A program made the position numbers and the translations under genes. This document shows positions 6,395-17,591 of a stretch of 58,839 nucleotides of DNA, in pieces. Every line of letters begins with the position of its first letter. Position 1 is the first letter of the stretch. The notes beneath the pieces were generated by a model. It saw nothing but the letters and a program-made list of their open reading frames with translations. It had not been told where the DNA came from and searched no databases. This stretch comes from Mesopusillimonas faecipullorum (GTDB lineage: Bacteria > Pseudomonadota > Gammaproteobacteria > Burkholderiales > Burkholderiaceae_B): assembly GCF_020539505.1 (NCBI RefSeq), contig NZ_JACDXW010000009.1, positions 1 through 58,839 on the forward strand, given 5' to 3'.

Positions 6395-7817
6395 CCCTGC
6401 TTTCATTTACGCCAGTCAGGGCAGGTCCGCCCGAGTCGTCGTGGCTTGCTCTCCCTTGGCACGCCAAGCCGGCGTGCGTTTAGGCATGCCGCTCTCAAGT
6501 GCCCAGGGCTTGCTTCCCCAAGCCCTGGCTCAACCGCACACACCCCGCTTATTGGCTCAGCGACTAAACAAAATCACCACCCAGCTTTTGCCCTATACCC
6601 CTTGCTTGGTACAGGCCAATGCTTATACCTTGCTGCTTGAAGTCTCTGCCAGCCTCAGGCTGTTCGGTGGTATTCACAGCTTGCGTAGCAAAATTAGGCA
6701 AACCTTGCGGCAAGCGGGCCTTTCATATCGGCTGGCAAGCTCATGTGTTTCGCAAGCCGCATGGTTGTTGGCAACACACCCTGGTTCACATATACGGCAC
6801 GCGCTAGCGCCCCATACGTTAGCGCGTCGCCTCGATAAACTGCTATGCCTTCATTTACCCGCCGCCCAACCTTACCTAGACTGGCTAGAGGGCATAGGAT
6901 GCCGTCATTTGGGCATGCTGCGGCAGCTGTCACGCGCAGAATTACAGCGCCGCACCAGCCCAAACTTATTGCAAGCACTAGATTGCGTCTATGGCAAAAC
7001 GCCAGACACAAGCCTGGCTTGGTTCATTCCCCCCGATCATTTCCATCAACAGCTTGAGCTTCCTGTTCCCGGGGTTCGTTCAGAAACCTTAAGCATCGCC
7101 GCGCAGCGCCTGCTGCACGATTTGTGCGCATGGCTAGAGCAAACCAAGCGGGCCGCCACACGCATCAGTCTGATACTCGAACACGATGCACGCCGCTACA
7201 CGACTACCCGTACGACCTTGACGCTGCAATCTGCCCAGCCATTGTGGCAAGCAGAAGACTGGCTGCGTTTATTAAATGCCCAGCTTACCCATCTGCCACT
7301 GCCTGCACCGGTGCTAAGCCTGCATCTGCAAACACAGATACTGCAAGCACGGCCCACCACCTCCGCTGCGCTTTTGCCAAACGCCAAGGGTGCGGGCACC
7401 GCTGGCTTTCACGAAACGCTGGATCTTCTAGCTGCTCGGTTAGGCCACGAGGCCATTTTGCAGGCTGCGCCCCGCCAAGACCATAGGCCCGAAATTGCCA
7501 ATAACTGGATACCGCTTCAAGCAAACCGAACAAGCAAACCCGCTCTTGCTTCTTGCCGCTTTGTCGAGTCTCAAACGCCGCGCCCTGCTTGGCTGCTGGA
7601 AACCCCCACCCCTCTTGCCAGTCAAGGCTCAAGGCCGTTTCACAATGGCCCGCTCATGCTGAAACAGGGGCCCGAGCGCATAGAAGACGGCTGGTGGTCT
7701 GCTCCCATACGTCGCGACTATTACGTGGCGCAGTCTTCCCAAGGGGCATGCTATTGGGTTTTCTACACTGACCAAGGCGACAAGCCAGGGTGGTTTCTGC
7801 ATGGTTTATTCGGTTAA
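6327..7817 (+). CDS. imuB: ImuB, inactive Y-family polymerase subunit
   Basis: ImuB links the mutasome to the beta clamp and recruits ImuA and DnaE2. The 496-residue protein has the family start MVWIALHFHHFVLD, a little-finger-like middle and an Arg/Pro-rich C-terminus. A short conserved end (IRRDYYVAQSSQGACYWVF) precedes the stop. The catalytic acidic residues of active Y-family polymerases are not seen at the N-terminal palm: the sequence runs VVVACSPLARQAGVRLGMPL. The gene overlaps imuA by 68 bases and dnaE2 by 17 bases, giving a translationally coupled three-gene unit. Confidence 0.92.
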   Translation: MVWIALHFHHFVLDTLTPHWRTDPAFIYASQGRSARVVVACSPLARQAGVRLGMPLSSAQGLLPQALAQPHTPRLLAQRLNKITTQLLPYTPCLVQANAYTLLLEVSASLRLFGGIHSLRSKIRQTLRQAGLSYRLASSCVSQAAWLLATHPGSHIRHALAPHTLARRLDKLLCLHLPAAQPYLDWLEGIGCRHLGMLRQLSRAELQRRTSPNLLQALDCVYGKTPDTSLAWFIPPDHFHQQLELPVPGVRSETLSIAAQRLLHDLCAWLEQTKRAATRISLILEHDARRYTTTRTTLTLQSAQPLWQAEDWLRLLNAQLTHLPLPAPVLSLHLQTQILQARPTTSAALLPNAKGAGTAGFHETLDLLAARLGHEAILQAAPRQDHRPEIANNWIPLQANRTSKPALASCRFVESQTPRPAWLLETPTPLASQGSRPFHNGPLMLKQGPERIEDGWWSAPIRRDYYVAQSSQGACYWVFYTDQGDKPGWFLHGLFG

Positions 7818-10800
7818 CAACCCAGCCCCTCCAGTGTCGGAATACGCCGAACTGTATTGTCAGTCCAATTACAGCTTTCTGCGGGGGGCTTCGCACCCCG
7901 AAGAGCTGGTAGAACACGCCGCAAGTCTGGGTTATCGCGCACTGGCACTCACTGATGAATGCTCGATGGCGGGCATCGTGCGCGCGCATGTGGCCGCACG
8001 CGAGCACGGCATACGCTTACTGATAGGCACCCATTGCACTTTGCTGGATAAGCAAGGCGAACCTGCCTGCACGTTGGTATTGCTGGCCCAGACTCGCCAA
8101 GGCTATGCACAGCTCTGTGAGTGGATCACATTGGGGCGATCTCGCGCCGAAAAAGGGGATTATCGACTCTATCTTTCCGACCTCAGCACGCCACCAGAAC
8201 CGTATACCCATTTACAAGGCCTACCCGAATGCCTGGCTCTGCTCGATACCAACGAGCACTTTTCAGAAGACACGGGCAGGCATCTCCAAATGCTGGCCAA
8301 AGTATTCGCAAACCGCGCCTGGATTGCCTTGCATCAAGGGCTGGACGGGCTTGATGAACAGCGCCAAGTTATCGCCGAGCATGCCGCACGCCTGTGCGGT
8401 CTACCCATCGTTGCAGTCGGCAAAGTGCTTATGCACAAGCGCGCTCGCAAACCTTTGCACGATATTTTGACTGCGGTACGTGTGCGCCAGCCTGTTGCCG
8501 CTTGCGGCCAACAGCGCATGATCAATGCCGAAAGACACTTACGTCCACTTGAGCGCTTGGCCACATTGCACGACCCCCAACATCTGGCACAAACCTTGAG
8601 CATCGCGCAGCGTTGCACCTTTAGGCTAGATGAAATTCGCTACGAGTACCCCGACGAGATCTGCCCCAAGGGGCTGAGCCCCACTGCTTATTTACGACAA
8701 GAAACCCTTCTAGGTGCGCAACGCCGCTATGGCGCCAGTGTCCCAGCCTCTGTTCAGCAGCAGCTCAAGCACGAACTGCAACTGATCTCCGAATTGAACT
8801 ACGAGGCTTATTTCCTCACCGTGTACGACATTGTGGGCTTTGCCCGCCGTCAAGGCATATTGTGCCAAGGGCGCGGCTCGGCCGCCAATAGCGCGGTGTG
8901 TTATTGCCTAGGGATTACTGAAGTCGATCCCAGCCAAGGCAACAGTTTGTTTGAACGTTTTATCAGCAAAGAACGCAACGAGCCCCCCGACATAGACGTA
9001 GATTTCGAGCACCAGCGCCGCGAAGAGGTGATTCAGTACATTTACGAAAAATACGGGCGTCATCGTGCAGCCCTGACCGCAGTCGTCATCAGCTATCGCA
9101 CGCGTAGCGCCTTGCGAGATGTGGGAAGGGCTCTGGGCATGGATGAAGCTCTGGTTGAACACGTCACGAAATCCTACCGTCGTTGGCAAGGGCACGAAAG
9201 TCTGCTCGAACACCTGCAACTTTGCGGCCTCGACGCACAAGCCCCCACCACTCGACACTGGGCGGTCTTGGCCAGCCAATTAATAGGCTTCCCACGCCAT
9301 CTGTCACAGCATCCGGGTGGGTTCGTCATTTCACGCGGGCCGCTCAGCCAGTTGGTTCCCATAGAAAACGCCGCTATGCCCGGGCGCAGCGTAGTGCAAT
9401 GGGATAAAGACGATCTCGACGCCTTGGGTCTACTCAAAGTGGACATACTCGCGCTAGGCATGCTCAGCGTCATCCGCCGCGCACTGGCTTTCGTTTCACA
9501 GCGGCAGGGTCGCCCATTTTCCATGCAAGACATCCCCCGAGACGATGTCACCACCTTTGACATGATCTGCCGCGCAGACACCATAGGTACTTTTCAGATT
9601 GAATCGCGGGCTCAGATGAGCATGCTGCCTCGTTTGCAGCCCCGTTGTTATTACGATCTCGTCATTCAAGTCGCCATTGTTCGTCCAGGGCCTATACAAG
9701 GCGGCATGGTGCATCCTTATCTGCGACGCAGGCAAGAACGCGAAAAAGTCACCTACCCCAGCCCTGCCGTCAAACAGGCACTCCAGCGCACTTTGGGCGT
9801 CCCTATTTTCCAAGAGCAGGTCATGCAGATCGCCATTCTGGCCGCAGGTTTTACTCCCGGTCAGGCCGACGCATTACGACGCTCTATGGCTGCTTGGCGT
9901 CGCAAGGGCGGGCTGGAAAGCTTTCGCAACCCTTTGATAGAGGGCATGGTCAGTCGAGGATATGAACGCGGGTTTGCCGAACAAATTTTTCGTCAGGCCC
10001 AGGGCTTCGGCGAATACGGCTTTCCTGAAAGCCATGCGGCAAGTTTCGCCCTTCTGGCTTACATCAGCAGTTGGATCAAATGCCACGAACCCGCCGCCTT
10101 CTTGGCCGCTTTGCTCAACAGCCAGCCCATGGGTTTTTATTCGCCCTCCACCCTGGTGCAAGATGCACGGCGTCACGGCGTCTGCGTGCTGCCCGTCGAC
10201 ATCATGCACAGCACCTGGAAGGCTCAACTTGAAGACCATGCCGTTCGCTTAGGTTTCAACCAAGTGAAGGGCTTGGCGCAGCCCATCGCACAACGTATTA
10301 CACAAGCACGCATGCAAGCGCCTTTTCTTAATTTGGCCGACTTGGCCCGGCGCGCTGCCCTAGACAAATCCGCCTTGGAAACCTTGGCGCGTGCCGATGC
10401 TTTGCGTCAGTTAGCCGGTGGTCGTCGCGCGGCACAGTGGCATGCCGGCGCGCACGCCCCTTCTGCCGATTTGCTTAGAGAGGCTGACACCCCTAACCAT
10501 GAGACGCCTGCCTTACCTTTACTAGCAGAAAGCCAGGCGACCCTTCAAGATTACCGCAGCCTGGGCCTGACCCTAGGCCGCCACCCCTTAAGCATGCTGC
10601 GCAACACCCTCGGCAAGCAAGGCTTTCTCAGTAGCGAACAATTGCGGCACCACAGAAATCGCTTTGAAGCGCGTAGCGCCGGGCTCGTCACCGTACGGCA
10701 ACGCCCCGGTACCGCAAAAGGCGTGGTATTCGTGACCCTTGAAGACGAATACGGAAGCGTGAACTTGATTGTGCCGCCCACACTGGCTTTGCAACAATAC

Positions 10801-10944
10801 GCCGTACTTATTCACGCCCAATTATTAGGCGCGCGCGGTATCTGGCAAGTGCAGGGCCAGGTTCGGCACCTGCATGCCCGTCAGCTATTCGACTTAAGCC
10901 CCTTGCTAGGGCAGCTCTCAATCGGCAGCCGGGATTTCCACTGA
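7801..10944 (+). CDS. dnaE2: Error-prone DNA polymerase DnaE2 (ImuC)
   Basis: This is the catalytic subunit of the damage-induced mutasome. The 1047-residue protein is of normal length for DnaE2. It starts with a PHP domain (AELYCQSNYSFLRGASHPEE), carries the C-family polymerase catalytic pair Asp397/Asp399 (PDIDVDFEHQRREE), and a QFGEYGFPES-like fingers motif near residue 738. An OB-fold comes near the C-terminus (GLVTVRQRPGTAKGVVFVTL). Unlike replicative DnaE it ends soon after the OB-fold. It is the last gene of the SOS-controlled cassette; the replicative alpha subunit is also in this window at 43121-46612. The start overlaps imuB. Confidence 0.95.
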   Translation: MVYSVNNPAPPVSEYAELYCQSNYSFLRGASHPEELVEHAASLGYRALALTDECSMAGIVRAHVAAREHGIRLLIGTHCTLLDKQGEPACTLVLLAQTRQGYAQLCEWITLGRSRAEKGDYRLYLSDLSTPPEPYTHLQGLPECLALLDTNEHFSEDTGRHLQMLAKVFANRAWIALHQGLDGLDEQRQVIAEHAARLCGLPIVAVGKVLMHKRARKPLHDILTAVRVRQPVAACGQQRMINAERHLRPLERLATLHDPQHLAQTLSIAQRCTFRLDEIRYEYPDEICPKGLSPTAYLRQETLLGAQRRYGASVPASVQQQLKHELQLISELNYEAYFLTVYDIVGFARRQGILCQGRGSAANSAVCYCLGITEVDPSQGNSLFERFISKERNEPPDIDVDFEHQRREEVIQYIYEKYGRHRAALTAVVISYRTRSALRDVGRALGMDEALVEHVTKSYRRWQGHESLLEHLQLCGLDAQAPTTRHWAVLASQLIGFPRHLSQHPGGFVISRGPLSQLVPIENAAMPGRSVVQWDKDDLDALGLLKVDILALGMLSVIRRALAFVSQRQGRPFSMQDIPRDDVTTFDMICRADTIGTFQIESRAQMSMLPRLQPRCYYDLVIQVAIVRPGPIQGGMVHPYLRRRQEREKVTYPSPAVKQALQRTLGVPIFQEQVMQIAILAAGFTPGQADALRRSMAAWRRKGGLESFRNPLIEGMVSRGYERGFAEQIFRQAQGFGEYGFPESHAASFALLAYISSWIKCHEPAAFLAALLNSQPMGFYSPSTLVQDARRHGVCVLPVDIMHSTWKAQLEDHAVRLGFNQVKGLAQPIAQRITQARMQAPFLNLADLARRAALDKSALETLARADALRQLAGGRRAAQWHAGAHAPSADLLREADTPNHETPALPLLAESQATLQDYRSLGLTLGRHPLSMLRNTLGKQGFLSSEQLRHHRNRFEARSAGLVTVRQRPGTAKGVVFVTLEDEYGSVNLIVPPTLALQQYAVLIHAQLLGARGIWQVQGQVRHLHARQLFDLSPLLGQLSIGSRDFH

Positions 10945-10991
10945 TCCCCGTCTACAATGCCGCATCATAAATAAAGAATACAACGGCAATC

Positions 10992-12203
10992 ATGACGAGA
11001 AGCCCAACGGAGACAAGCCCCCCGGCTGCTACCCGCCTAAGTTACGCATGGAAAGTGTTGGGCCTGTTGCTCATCGCCGCTAACTTGCGCGCCGCGCTTA
11101 CCGCCGTCCCCCCAATGCTTAATGACATCGCCGAGGCATTTTCCTTAAGCACCACGGCTTTAGGGGTACTGACCGCCGCCCCCGTTTTCTTGTTCGCCCT
11201 GACCTCACCTCTTGCCACACGGCTGGCTCGCGCCCGAGGCCTGGAACAAGCGCTAGGCATCGCCACGCTCGCTTTAATAGCAGGCTTATTGCTACGTTCA
11301 TCGGGCTCACTAGCGGCACTTTTTGCCGGAACCATCGCCATTGCGATAGGAATAGGTATAGGAAATGTGCTGGCACCGGGTTTGGTCAAACGTGACTTTC
11401 CTCTAGATAAAGGTACTCTCACCGCCTCTTATGCAGTACTGATCGGCATCACAGCCGCGCTGAGCGCGGCTGTCGCCGTCCCTATCGCACACGGGCTCAA
11501 GCTAGGCTGGCAAATGGCGCTGGCCAGCTCTTTAACCCTGGCTATTCCCGCCGCACTTTATTGGCTACCCCGATGTAAATATAGTCGTGGCGCGAGCGGA
11601 TCAAGCGATGCCCCCCAAGCTGCACCGCTAAGCCGCCCCCTGCACCGCTCTGCTTTAGCCTGGCAGGTGACGTTTTTCCTGGGCTTGAACTCTTTCATAT
11701 TTTTTCTGATTGTCGGGTGGCTACCCGCCATGCTGCAGCAAGCTCATTACTCCGCTCAACAGGCGGGCTCCGTGCATGGGCTGATGTTGCTGTCCGCCGC
11801 CTTTCCATCGCTTATTCTTATCCCGCTTTTCCGCCACCTGCGTGATCAGCGCCTACTTGCCAGCGCCACCAGCCTCGGCATGCTGGTAGGCTGCCTGGGC
11901 ATTTGGCTGTGGCCGCATTGGGCTTTGCTGTGGTCAATCATTTTTGGCGTCTCGGCAGGTTCAGGCTTTGTGGTCTCGCTCTCGCTGATCCCCCTGCGTA
12001 CCCGAACGCCTTTACATACCACCCAGCTTTCGGGCATGGCCCAGTTTCTTGGCTACTTGATGGCCGCCGCAGGTCTATTGCTTACCGGTTGGATGCGCGA
12101 CGTCTCGGGTAACTGGAGCAGCGTACTCATGCTGGGCGTACTTTGCTGCGTGTTGATGGCTGCCTTGGGGTACATGGCCGGCCGGAATATCTACCTGAAA
12201 TAA
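10992..12203 (+). CDS. MFS transporter, CynX/NimT family
   Basis: The 403-residue protein has about twelve hydrophobic segments and a central loop near residues 195-220. Its start, WKVLGLLLIAANLRAALTAVPPML, is the hallmark of the CynX/NimT branch of the major facilitator superfamily, which includes cyanate and 2-nitroimidazole exporters. Substrate cannot be deduced. It lies 47 bases after dnaE2 in the same direction and may be co-transcribed in part. It ends at a strong hairpin shared with convergent guaB. No recognisable regulator is adjacent. Confidence 0.85.
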   Translation: MTRSPTETSPPAATRLSYAWKVLGLLLIAANLRAALTAVPPMLNDIAEAFSLSTTALGVLTAAPVFLFALTSPLATRLARARGLEQALGIATLALIAGLLLRSSGSLAALFAGTIAIAIGIGIGNVLAPGLVKRDFPLDKGTLTASYAVLIGITAALSAAVAVPIAHGLKLGWQMALASSLTLAIPAALYWLPRCKYSRGASGSSDAPQAAPLSRPLHRSALAWQVTFFLGLNSFIFFLIVGWLPAMLQQAHYSAQQAGSVHGLMLLSAAFPSLILIPLFRHLRDQRLLASATSLGMLVGCLGIWLWPHWALLWSIIFGVSAGSGFVVSLSLIPLRTRTPLHTTQLSGMAQFLGYLMAAAGLLLTGWMRDVSGNWSSVLMLGVLCCVLMAALGYMAGRNIYLK

Positions 12204-12221
12204 GCAGCGCCACATAGTAAA

Positions 12222-12254
12222 ACACCCCAATACCTAAGCAGGCTATTGGGGTGT
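12222..12254. terminator. Bidirectional terminator between the MFS gene and guaB
   Basis: A perfect 11-bp stem (ACACCCCAATA 12222-12232 with TATTGGGGTGT 12244-12254) has an 11-base loop. Read on the minus strand it is followed by TTTTAC, so it best serves guaB; on the plus strand the tail is A-rich. Confidence 0.85.
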
Positions 12255-12274
12255 GAAAACCTACCGGTGTACGA

Positions 12275-13780
<1,506 letters not shown>

Positions 13781-13802
13781 TCATACCAAAGCGGTCGCCC
13801 TT

Positions 13803-14270
13803 CTAGGTGTTAAACAGGCTAAGCCCCTTCAACATACTGCGAAGCTGGCTATACAACACCCCCTGCTCAGCGTCGGACAATTCAGCCAGCATAGCCTGCT
13901 CGACCTGCACCAACGCTCGGTCGCACAGTGCCAGCAAGGCCCGCCCTTCGGGTGTAAGCCGCAAATGGATAATACGCCCGTGTGAGGTGGCTGATTCACG
14001 CTCAACCCAGCCTTTACTCTGCATGATCTTGACCATCTCATTGGCAGACTGGGGGGAAACCATGGAGCGTTCCGCCAACTGTGCGTTAGACATTTGCCCA
14101 TGGTAATTAAGGACGGACAGCGCGGTGTACTGAGCTGCCGTGACCCCATGGCTGGCCACACACTCGCGCACCCGCCGATTCAAGACGTGGTCTAGGCGCC
14201 CCACCAAGTAGGCAATGCCATTGGGGCCTTCCGGCCAGCTCTGCGTGAATATGGGGTTTTTCTGGATCAT
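13803..14270 (-). CDS. MarR-family regulator, probable hydroxycinnamate-responsive repressor
   Basis: The 155-residue protein has the MarR winged helix: GVTAAQYTALSVLNYHGQMSNAQL leads into the recognition helix (SMVSPQSANEMVKIMQSKGW), then the wing (SATSHGRIIHLRLTPEG) and dimerisation helices. It is divergent from feruloyl-CoA synthase. MarR proteins next to such genes (FerC, HcaR, CouR types) bind hydroxycinnamoyl-CoA as inducer. That ligand is inferred from context. A perfect inverted repeat in the shared promoter region (14313-14331) is the likely operator, giving control of both directions. Confidence 0.85.
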   Translation of the reverse strand: MIQKNPIFTQSWPEGPNGIAYLVGRLDHVLNRRVRECVASHGVTAAQYTALSVLNYHGQMSNAQLAERSMVSPQSANEMVKIMQSKGWVERESATSHGRIIHLRLTPEGRALLALCDRALVQVEQAMLAELSDAEQGVLYSQLRSMLKGLSLFNT

Positions 14271-14312
14271 GATCGCTTGTCACCGACAGTGTCGAAGTGT
14301 AGTATAAGCTTA

Positions 14313-14331
14313 ATATCAGGTAGACTGATAT
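14313..14331. promoter_or_regulatory. Inverted repeat, likely MarR operator
   Basis: ATATCAG at 14313-14319 and CTGATAT at 14325-14331 form a perfect 7-bp inverted repeat with a 5-base centre. It lies 43 bases before the regulator start and about 200 bases before the feruloyl-CoA synthase start. Size and spacing suit a MarR dimer. Confidence 0.7.
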
Positions 14332-14525
14332 AAAGAATTTAGGTCACTTGGTAAACCGCCAAGGGCCATACAAAACATATAACTCCTCACAGAGACAAGC
14401 TCCCTTTTTTCAGGCAATGTTGCGCGAAGCTTTCAACGATCGTCACTGCGAAGCGGCGTCCCGCTTTTATTCGGCGTGCCCGATCGCGCTCTTCCCGCCA
14501 CGCTCATCACAGCACTTTTAACGAT

Positions 14526-16373
14526 ATGGCATCCCCCCCACGCTACCGTCGCATCAAACTTAGCGAAAAACGCATAGACGTCAAACCCCACGAGAACGGC
14601 ACGCTGTATGTCAGCAACCCCGAGCCGCTCGAGGCTTATCCCGAACGTCTTACCGACAGACTGCTGCATTGGGCACAAACCACACCCGATCGCAGTTACA
14701 TGGCCATGCGAGACCAAGGCGGTGATTGGCGTCATATTACCTATGCCCAGGCTCTGCAATATGCGCGCAACATTGGCCAAGCCTTGCTGAACCGTAACTT
14801 GTCGGTTGACAGGCCCGTCGTCATTCTCTCCGGTAACGATCTTGAACATGCCATGCTGGCGCTGGGCTGCCAATTCGCCGGCGTGCCTCATGCTCCTATC
14901 TCTCCCGCTTATTCGCTGGTCTCCAAAGACTACGACAAACTGCGTCACGTCTTCGAGCTCCTGACGCCGGGTTTGGTATTTGCAGCCGACGCCCAGGCTT
15001 TTCGCCCAGCCCTGGATGCCGTCATGCCTGACGACGTCGAGCTGGTCGCCACGCGTCTAGAAGACGCCGGTCGTGAATGCACATCGTTTACGGCCTTGGC
15101 GGCTACCAAAGCCACACCGGCCATTGATGCCGCGCGCGCAGCTACCGGCCCCGACACCATCTTCAAATTCTTGTTTACCTCGGGCTCTACCAGCATGCCC
15201 AAGGCAGTCATCAATACGCAGCGCATGATCTGCAGCAACCTGCAAATGATGGCGCAGTCATGGCCGTTCATCAAAGAAGAGCCCCCTGTGCTGGTTGATT
15301 GGCTGCCCTGGAACCATACCTTTGGCGGCAACCACAACGTGGGGCTGGTGCTGCTCAATGGGGGCACTCTATATATAGACGAGGGCAAACCCACCGACCA
15401 AGGCATCGCCACCACTTTGCGCAACTTGCGCGAAATTGCCCCCACCATCTACTTCAATGTGCCCATAGGTTGGGAAAAAATCGCCAACGCCCTAGAGACC
15501 GACGATGTCTTGCGGGCCAACTACTATAGTCGGATCAAAATGCAGTTTTACTCGGGGGCTGCCTTGGCTCAACCCGTCTGGGACAAACTGCACGAAACCG
15601 CCGAGAAAGAATGCGGTGAACGCATAGTCATGACCACCGGGCTGGGCATGACAGAAACCGCCCCTTCCGCTTTTTTTGTGCTCGACCACGAAGCCCGCGC
15701 CGGCCAGATCGGCTTGCCGGTACCCGGCATGACCATCAAGATCATTCCCAACGACGACAAACTGGAAGTACGCTACATAGGGCCCAACGTCACGCCCGGC
15801 TATTGGCGCGCCCCCGAGCAAACCGCCAGTGCCTTTGACGAAGAAGGCTACTTCTGCTCGGGCGACGCTATTAAGTGGCAAGATCCAAACGACGCTACCC
15901 AAGGCTTTTTATTCGATGGCCGCGTTGCCGAAGACTTCAAGCTCGACACCGGCACCTGGGTCAGCGTCGGCCCATTACGTGGCTTGGCCGCACGCGAAGG
16001 CGCCCCTTACCTGCAAGACTCCGTCATCACCGGCCACAACCGCCGCGAGCTGGGCATGTTCATTGTGCCCAATCTGCAGCAATGCCGGCGTTTGGCAGGG
16101 GCTCAAGAGCACACTTCTGATACTGAAGTTCTGGCCCACCCCAGCGTTCATGCTTTCTTCCAACAACTATTAGATCGCCTGCACGCCCAGGGCACAGGCA
16201 GTGCCACCCGTATCACTCGCGCGCTTGTCCTGACCGAACCGCCTTCACTGGACAAAGGCGAAATCACCGATAAAGGCTCCATCAACCAGCGTGCTGTGCT
16301 CTCACACCGCGCGCCTCTCATAGACGAACTCTACAGCGGCACTTCCCTCAAGGTATTGGTGCCGTCCCCATAA
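14526..16373 (+). CDS. fcs: Feruloyl-CoA synthase
   Basis: This ATP-dependent acyl-CoA ligase activates ferulate (and often p-coumarate or caffeate) to the CoA thioester in the cytoplasm. The 615-residue protein has the AMP-binding P-loop FLFTSGSTSMPKAV near residues 216-229, VDWLPWNHTFGGNHN with the aromatic-rich site, TTGLGMTETAP (A5 motif) and CSGDAIKW/DGRVAEDFKL (A7/A8). The long form with this N-terminus (RYRRIKLSEKRIDVK) matches feruloyl-CoA synthases rather than generic 4-coumarate ligases. It is divergent from the MarR gene and followed by a binding protein, an esterase and a porin. No good ribosome binding site precedes the ATG. The enoyl-CoA hydratase/lyase usually beside it is not in the window. 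Confidence 0.9.
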   Translation: MASPPRYRRIKLSEKRIDVKPHENGTLYVSNPEPLEAYPERLTDRLLHWAQTTPDRSYMAMRDQGGDWRHITYAQALQYARNIGQALLNRNLSVDRPVVILSGNDLEHAMLALGCQFAGVPHAPISPAYSLVSKDYDKLRHVFELLTPGLVFAADAQAFRPALDAVMPDDVELVATRLEDAGRECTSFTALAATKATPAIDAARAATGPDTIFKFLFTSGSTSMPKAVINTQRMICSNLQMMAQSWPFIKEEPPVLVDWLPWNHTFGGNHNVGLVLLNGGTLYIDEGKPTDQGIATTLRNLREIAPTIYFNVPIGWEKIANALETDDVLRANYYSRIKMQFYSGAALAQPVWDKLHETAEKECGERIVMTTGLGMTETAPSAFFVLDHEARAGQIGLPVPGMTIKIIPNDDKLEVRYIGPNVTPGYWRAPEQTASAFDEEGYFCSGDAIKWQDPNDATQGFLFDGRVAEDFKLDTGTWVSVGPLRGLAAREGAPYLQDSVITGHNRRELGMFIVPNLQQCRRLAGAQEHTSDTEVLAHPSVHAFFQQLLDRLHAQGTGSATRITRALVLTEPPSLDKGEITDKGSINQRAVLSHRAPLIDELYSGTSLKVLVPSP

Positions 16374-16437
16374 ACCGTTTTATCCGACCCACACTCGAAC
16401 AACATCTGTCGTTCCTATCCGCCCCAAGGAGGTTTTT

Positions 16438-17577
16438 ATGAAGACAACATTACGCGCCACCCTGCTGGCCGCCTCGCTGGCCCTCATAGCAGGCCCCGCA
16501 CAAGCCGACTTGAAGATCGGCGTCGTACTTTCCCTGACCGGCCCAGCCTCCGGATTGGGTATTCCCGTCAATACCGGTTTCGAGCTTTGGCCCGAAACTG
16601 TCGGTGGCGAAAAAGTCACTTTCATCACATTGGATGACGCCAGCGACCCTGCTCGCGCTCAGAAGAACGTACAACGCCTGATCAGCGAAGACAAAGTCGA
16701 CGTGATCATTGGCTCTAGCACCACCACGCCGGCCATCGCCATGGGCGAAGCTGCCGCCGAAGGTAAAACCGTGCAACTGGCCGCCTCGCCAGCCGAGTTC
16801 CCTGCCGGCAAGGGCACCTGGACATACGCTTTGCCACAAACCACCATGGTTATGGCCGGCGGCATCATCGAGCACATGAAGAAAAATGGCGTTAAGTCTT
16901 TTGCCTTCATCGGCTACAACGATGCCTACGGCGAGAACTGGCTACGTGACCTGACCAAACTGGCCAACGAAGCCGGTATCAAGATCACTACCGCCGAGCG
17001 CTACGCCCGCGCCGACACCAGTGTCACGGCCCAGGCCCTGAAGGCTGTCGGCTCCAACCCCGACGCCATTGTCATCGTGGCCTCGGGCAGTGGTGCCGCC
17101 ATGCCCCACACCACAGTGGTGGACCGTGGCTTCAAAGGCAAAATCTACCAAACCCATAGCGCCGCCTCCCGCGACCTTATCCGTCTTGGTGGCAAGGCTG
17201 TAGAAGACTCGTTCGTCGTGTCGGGCTTGGCAGTGTTACCTGACGGTTTGCCTGAAAACCACCCCTCCAAGAAACTCGCTACCGACTTCGTCACCGAGTA
17301 CGAAGCCAAGTTCGGCCCCGGCACCCGCAACCAGTTTGCCGCTCACGCCTACGACGCTTACCTTATCTTGGACAAAATAGTGCCCGTAGCCAAGCAAAAA
17401 GCTCAGCCCGGCACCCCAGAGTTCCGTGCAGCGCTTAAAGAGGCCCTGGAAAACCAAGGCAGTATTCCCATCACCCAAGGCGTTATCACTTACTCGCCTA
17501 CCGATCACTTCGGTTTCGACGATCAAGCCCAAATGATGCTTACCATCAAAGACGGCGCCTTCGCTGCCGCGAAGTAA
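16438..17577 (+). CDS. Periplasmic ligand-binding protein, branched-chain amino acid/aromatic type
   Basis: The 379-residue protein has a signal peptide with cleavage after residue 23 (GPAQA/D) and the Peripla_BP_6 fold start DLKIGVVLSLTGPASGLG. Such proteins feed ABC importers for branched-chain amino acids or aromatic acids; next to fcs an aromatic ligand such as ferulate or coumarate is likely. A strong ribosome binding site (AAGGAGG) precedes the ATG. It lies 64 bases after fcs in the same direction. No permease or ATPase genes are nearby, so it must use components encoded elsewhere. The ligand is inferred from context only. Confidence 0.88.
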   Translation: MKTTLRATLLAASLALIAGPAQADLKIGVVLSLTGPASGLGIPVNTGFELWPETVGGEKVTFITLDDASDPARAQKNVQRLISEDKVDVIIGSSTTTPAIAMGEAAAEGKTVQLAASPAEFPAGKGTWTYALPQTTMVMAGGIIEHMKKNGVKSFAFIGYNDAYGENWLRDLTKLANEAGIKITTAERYARADTSVTAQALKAVGSNPDAIVIVASGSGAAMPHTTVVDRGFKGKIYQTHSAASRDLIRLGGKAVEDSFVVSGLAVLPDGLPENHPSKKLATDFVTEYEAKFGPGTRNQFAAHAYDAYLILDKIVPVAKQKAQPGTPEFRAALKEALENQGSIPITQGVITYSPTDHFGFDDQAQMMLTIKDGAFAAAK

Positions 17578-17591
17578 AAACCCTTCCATGC

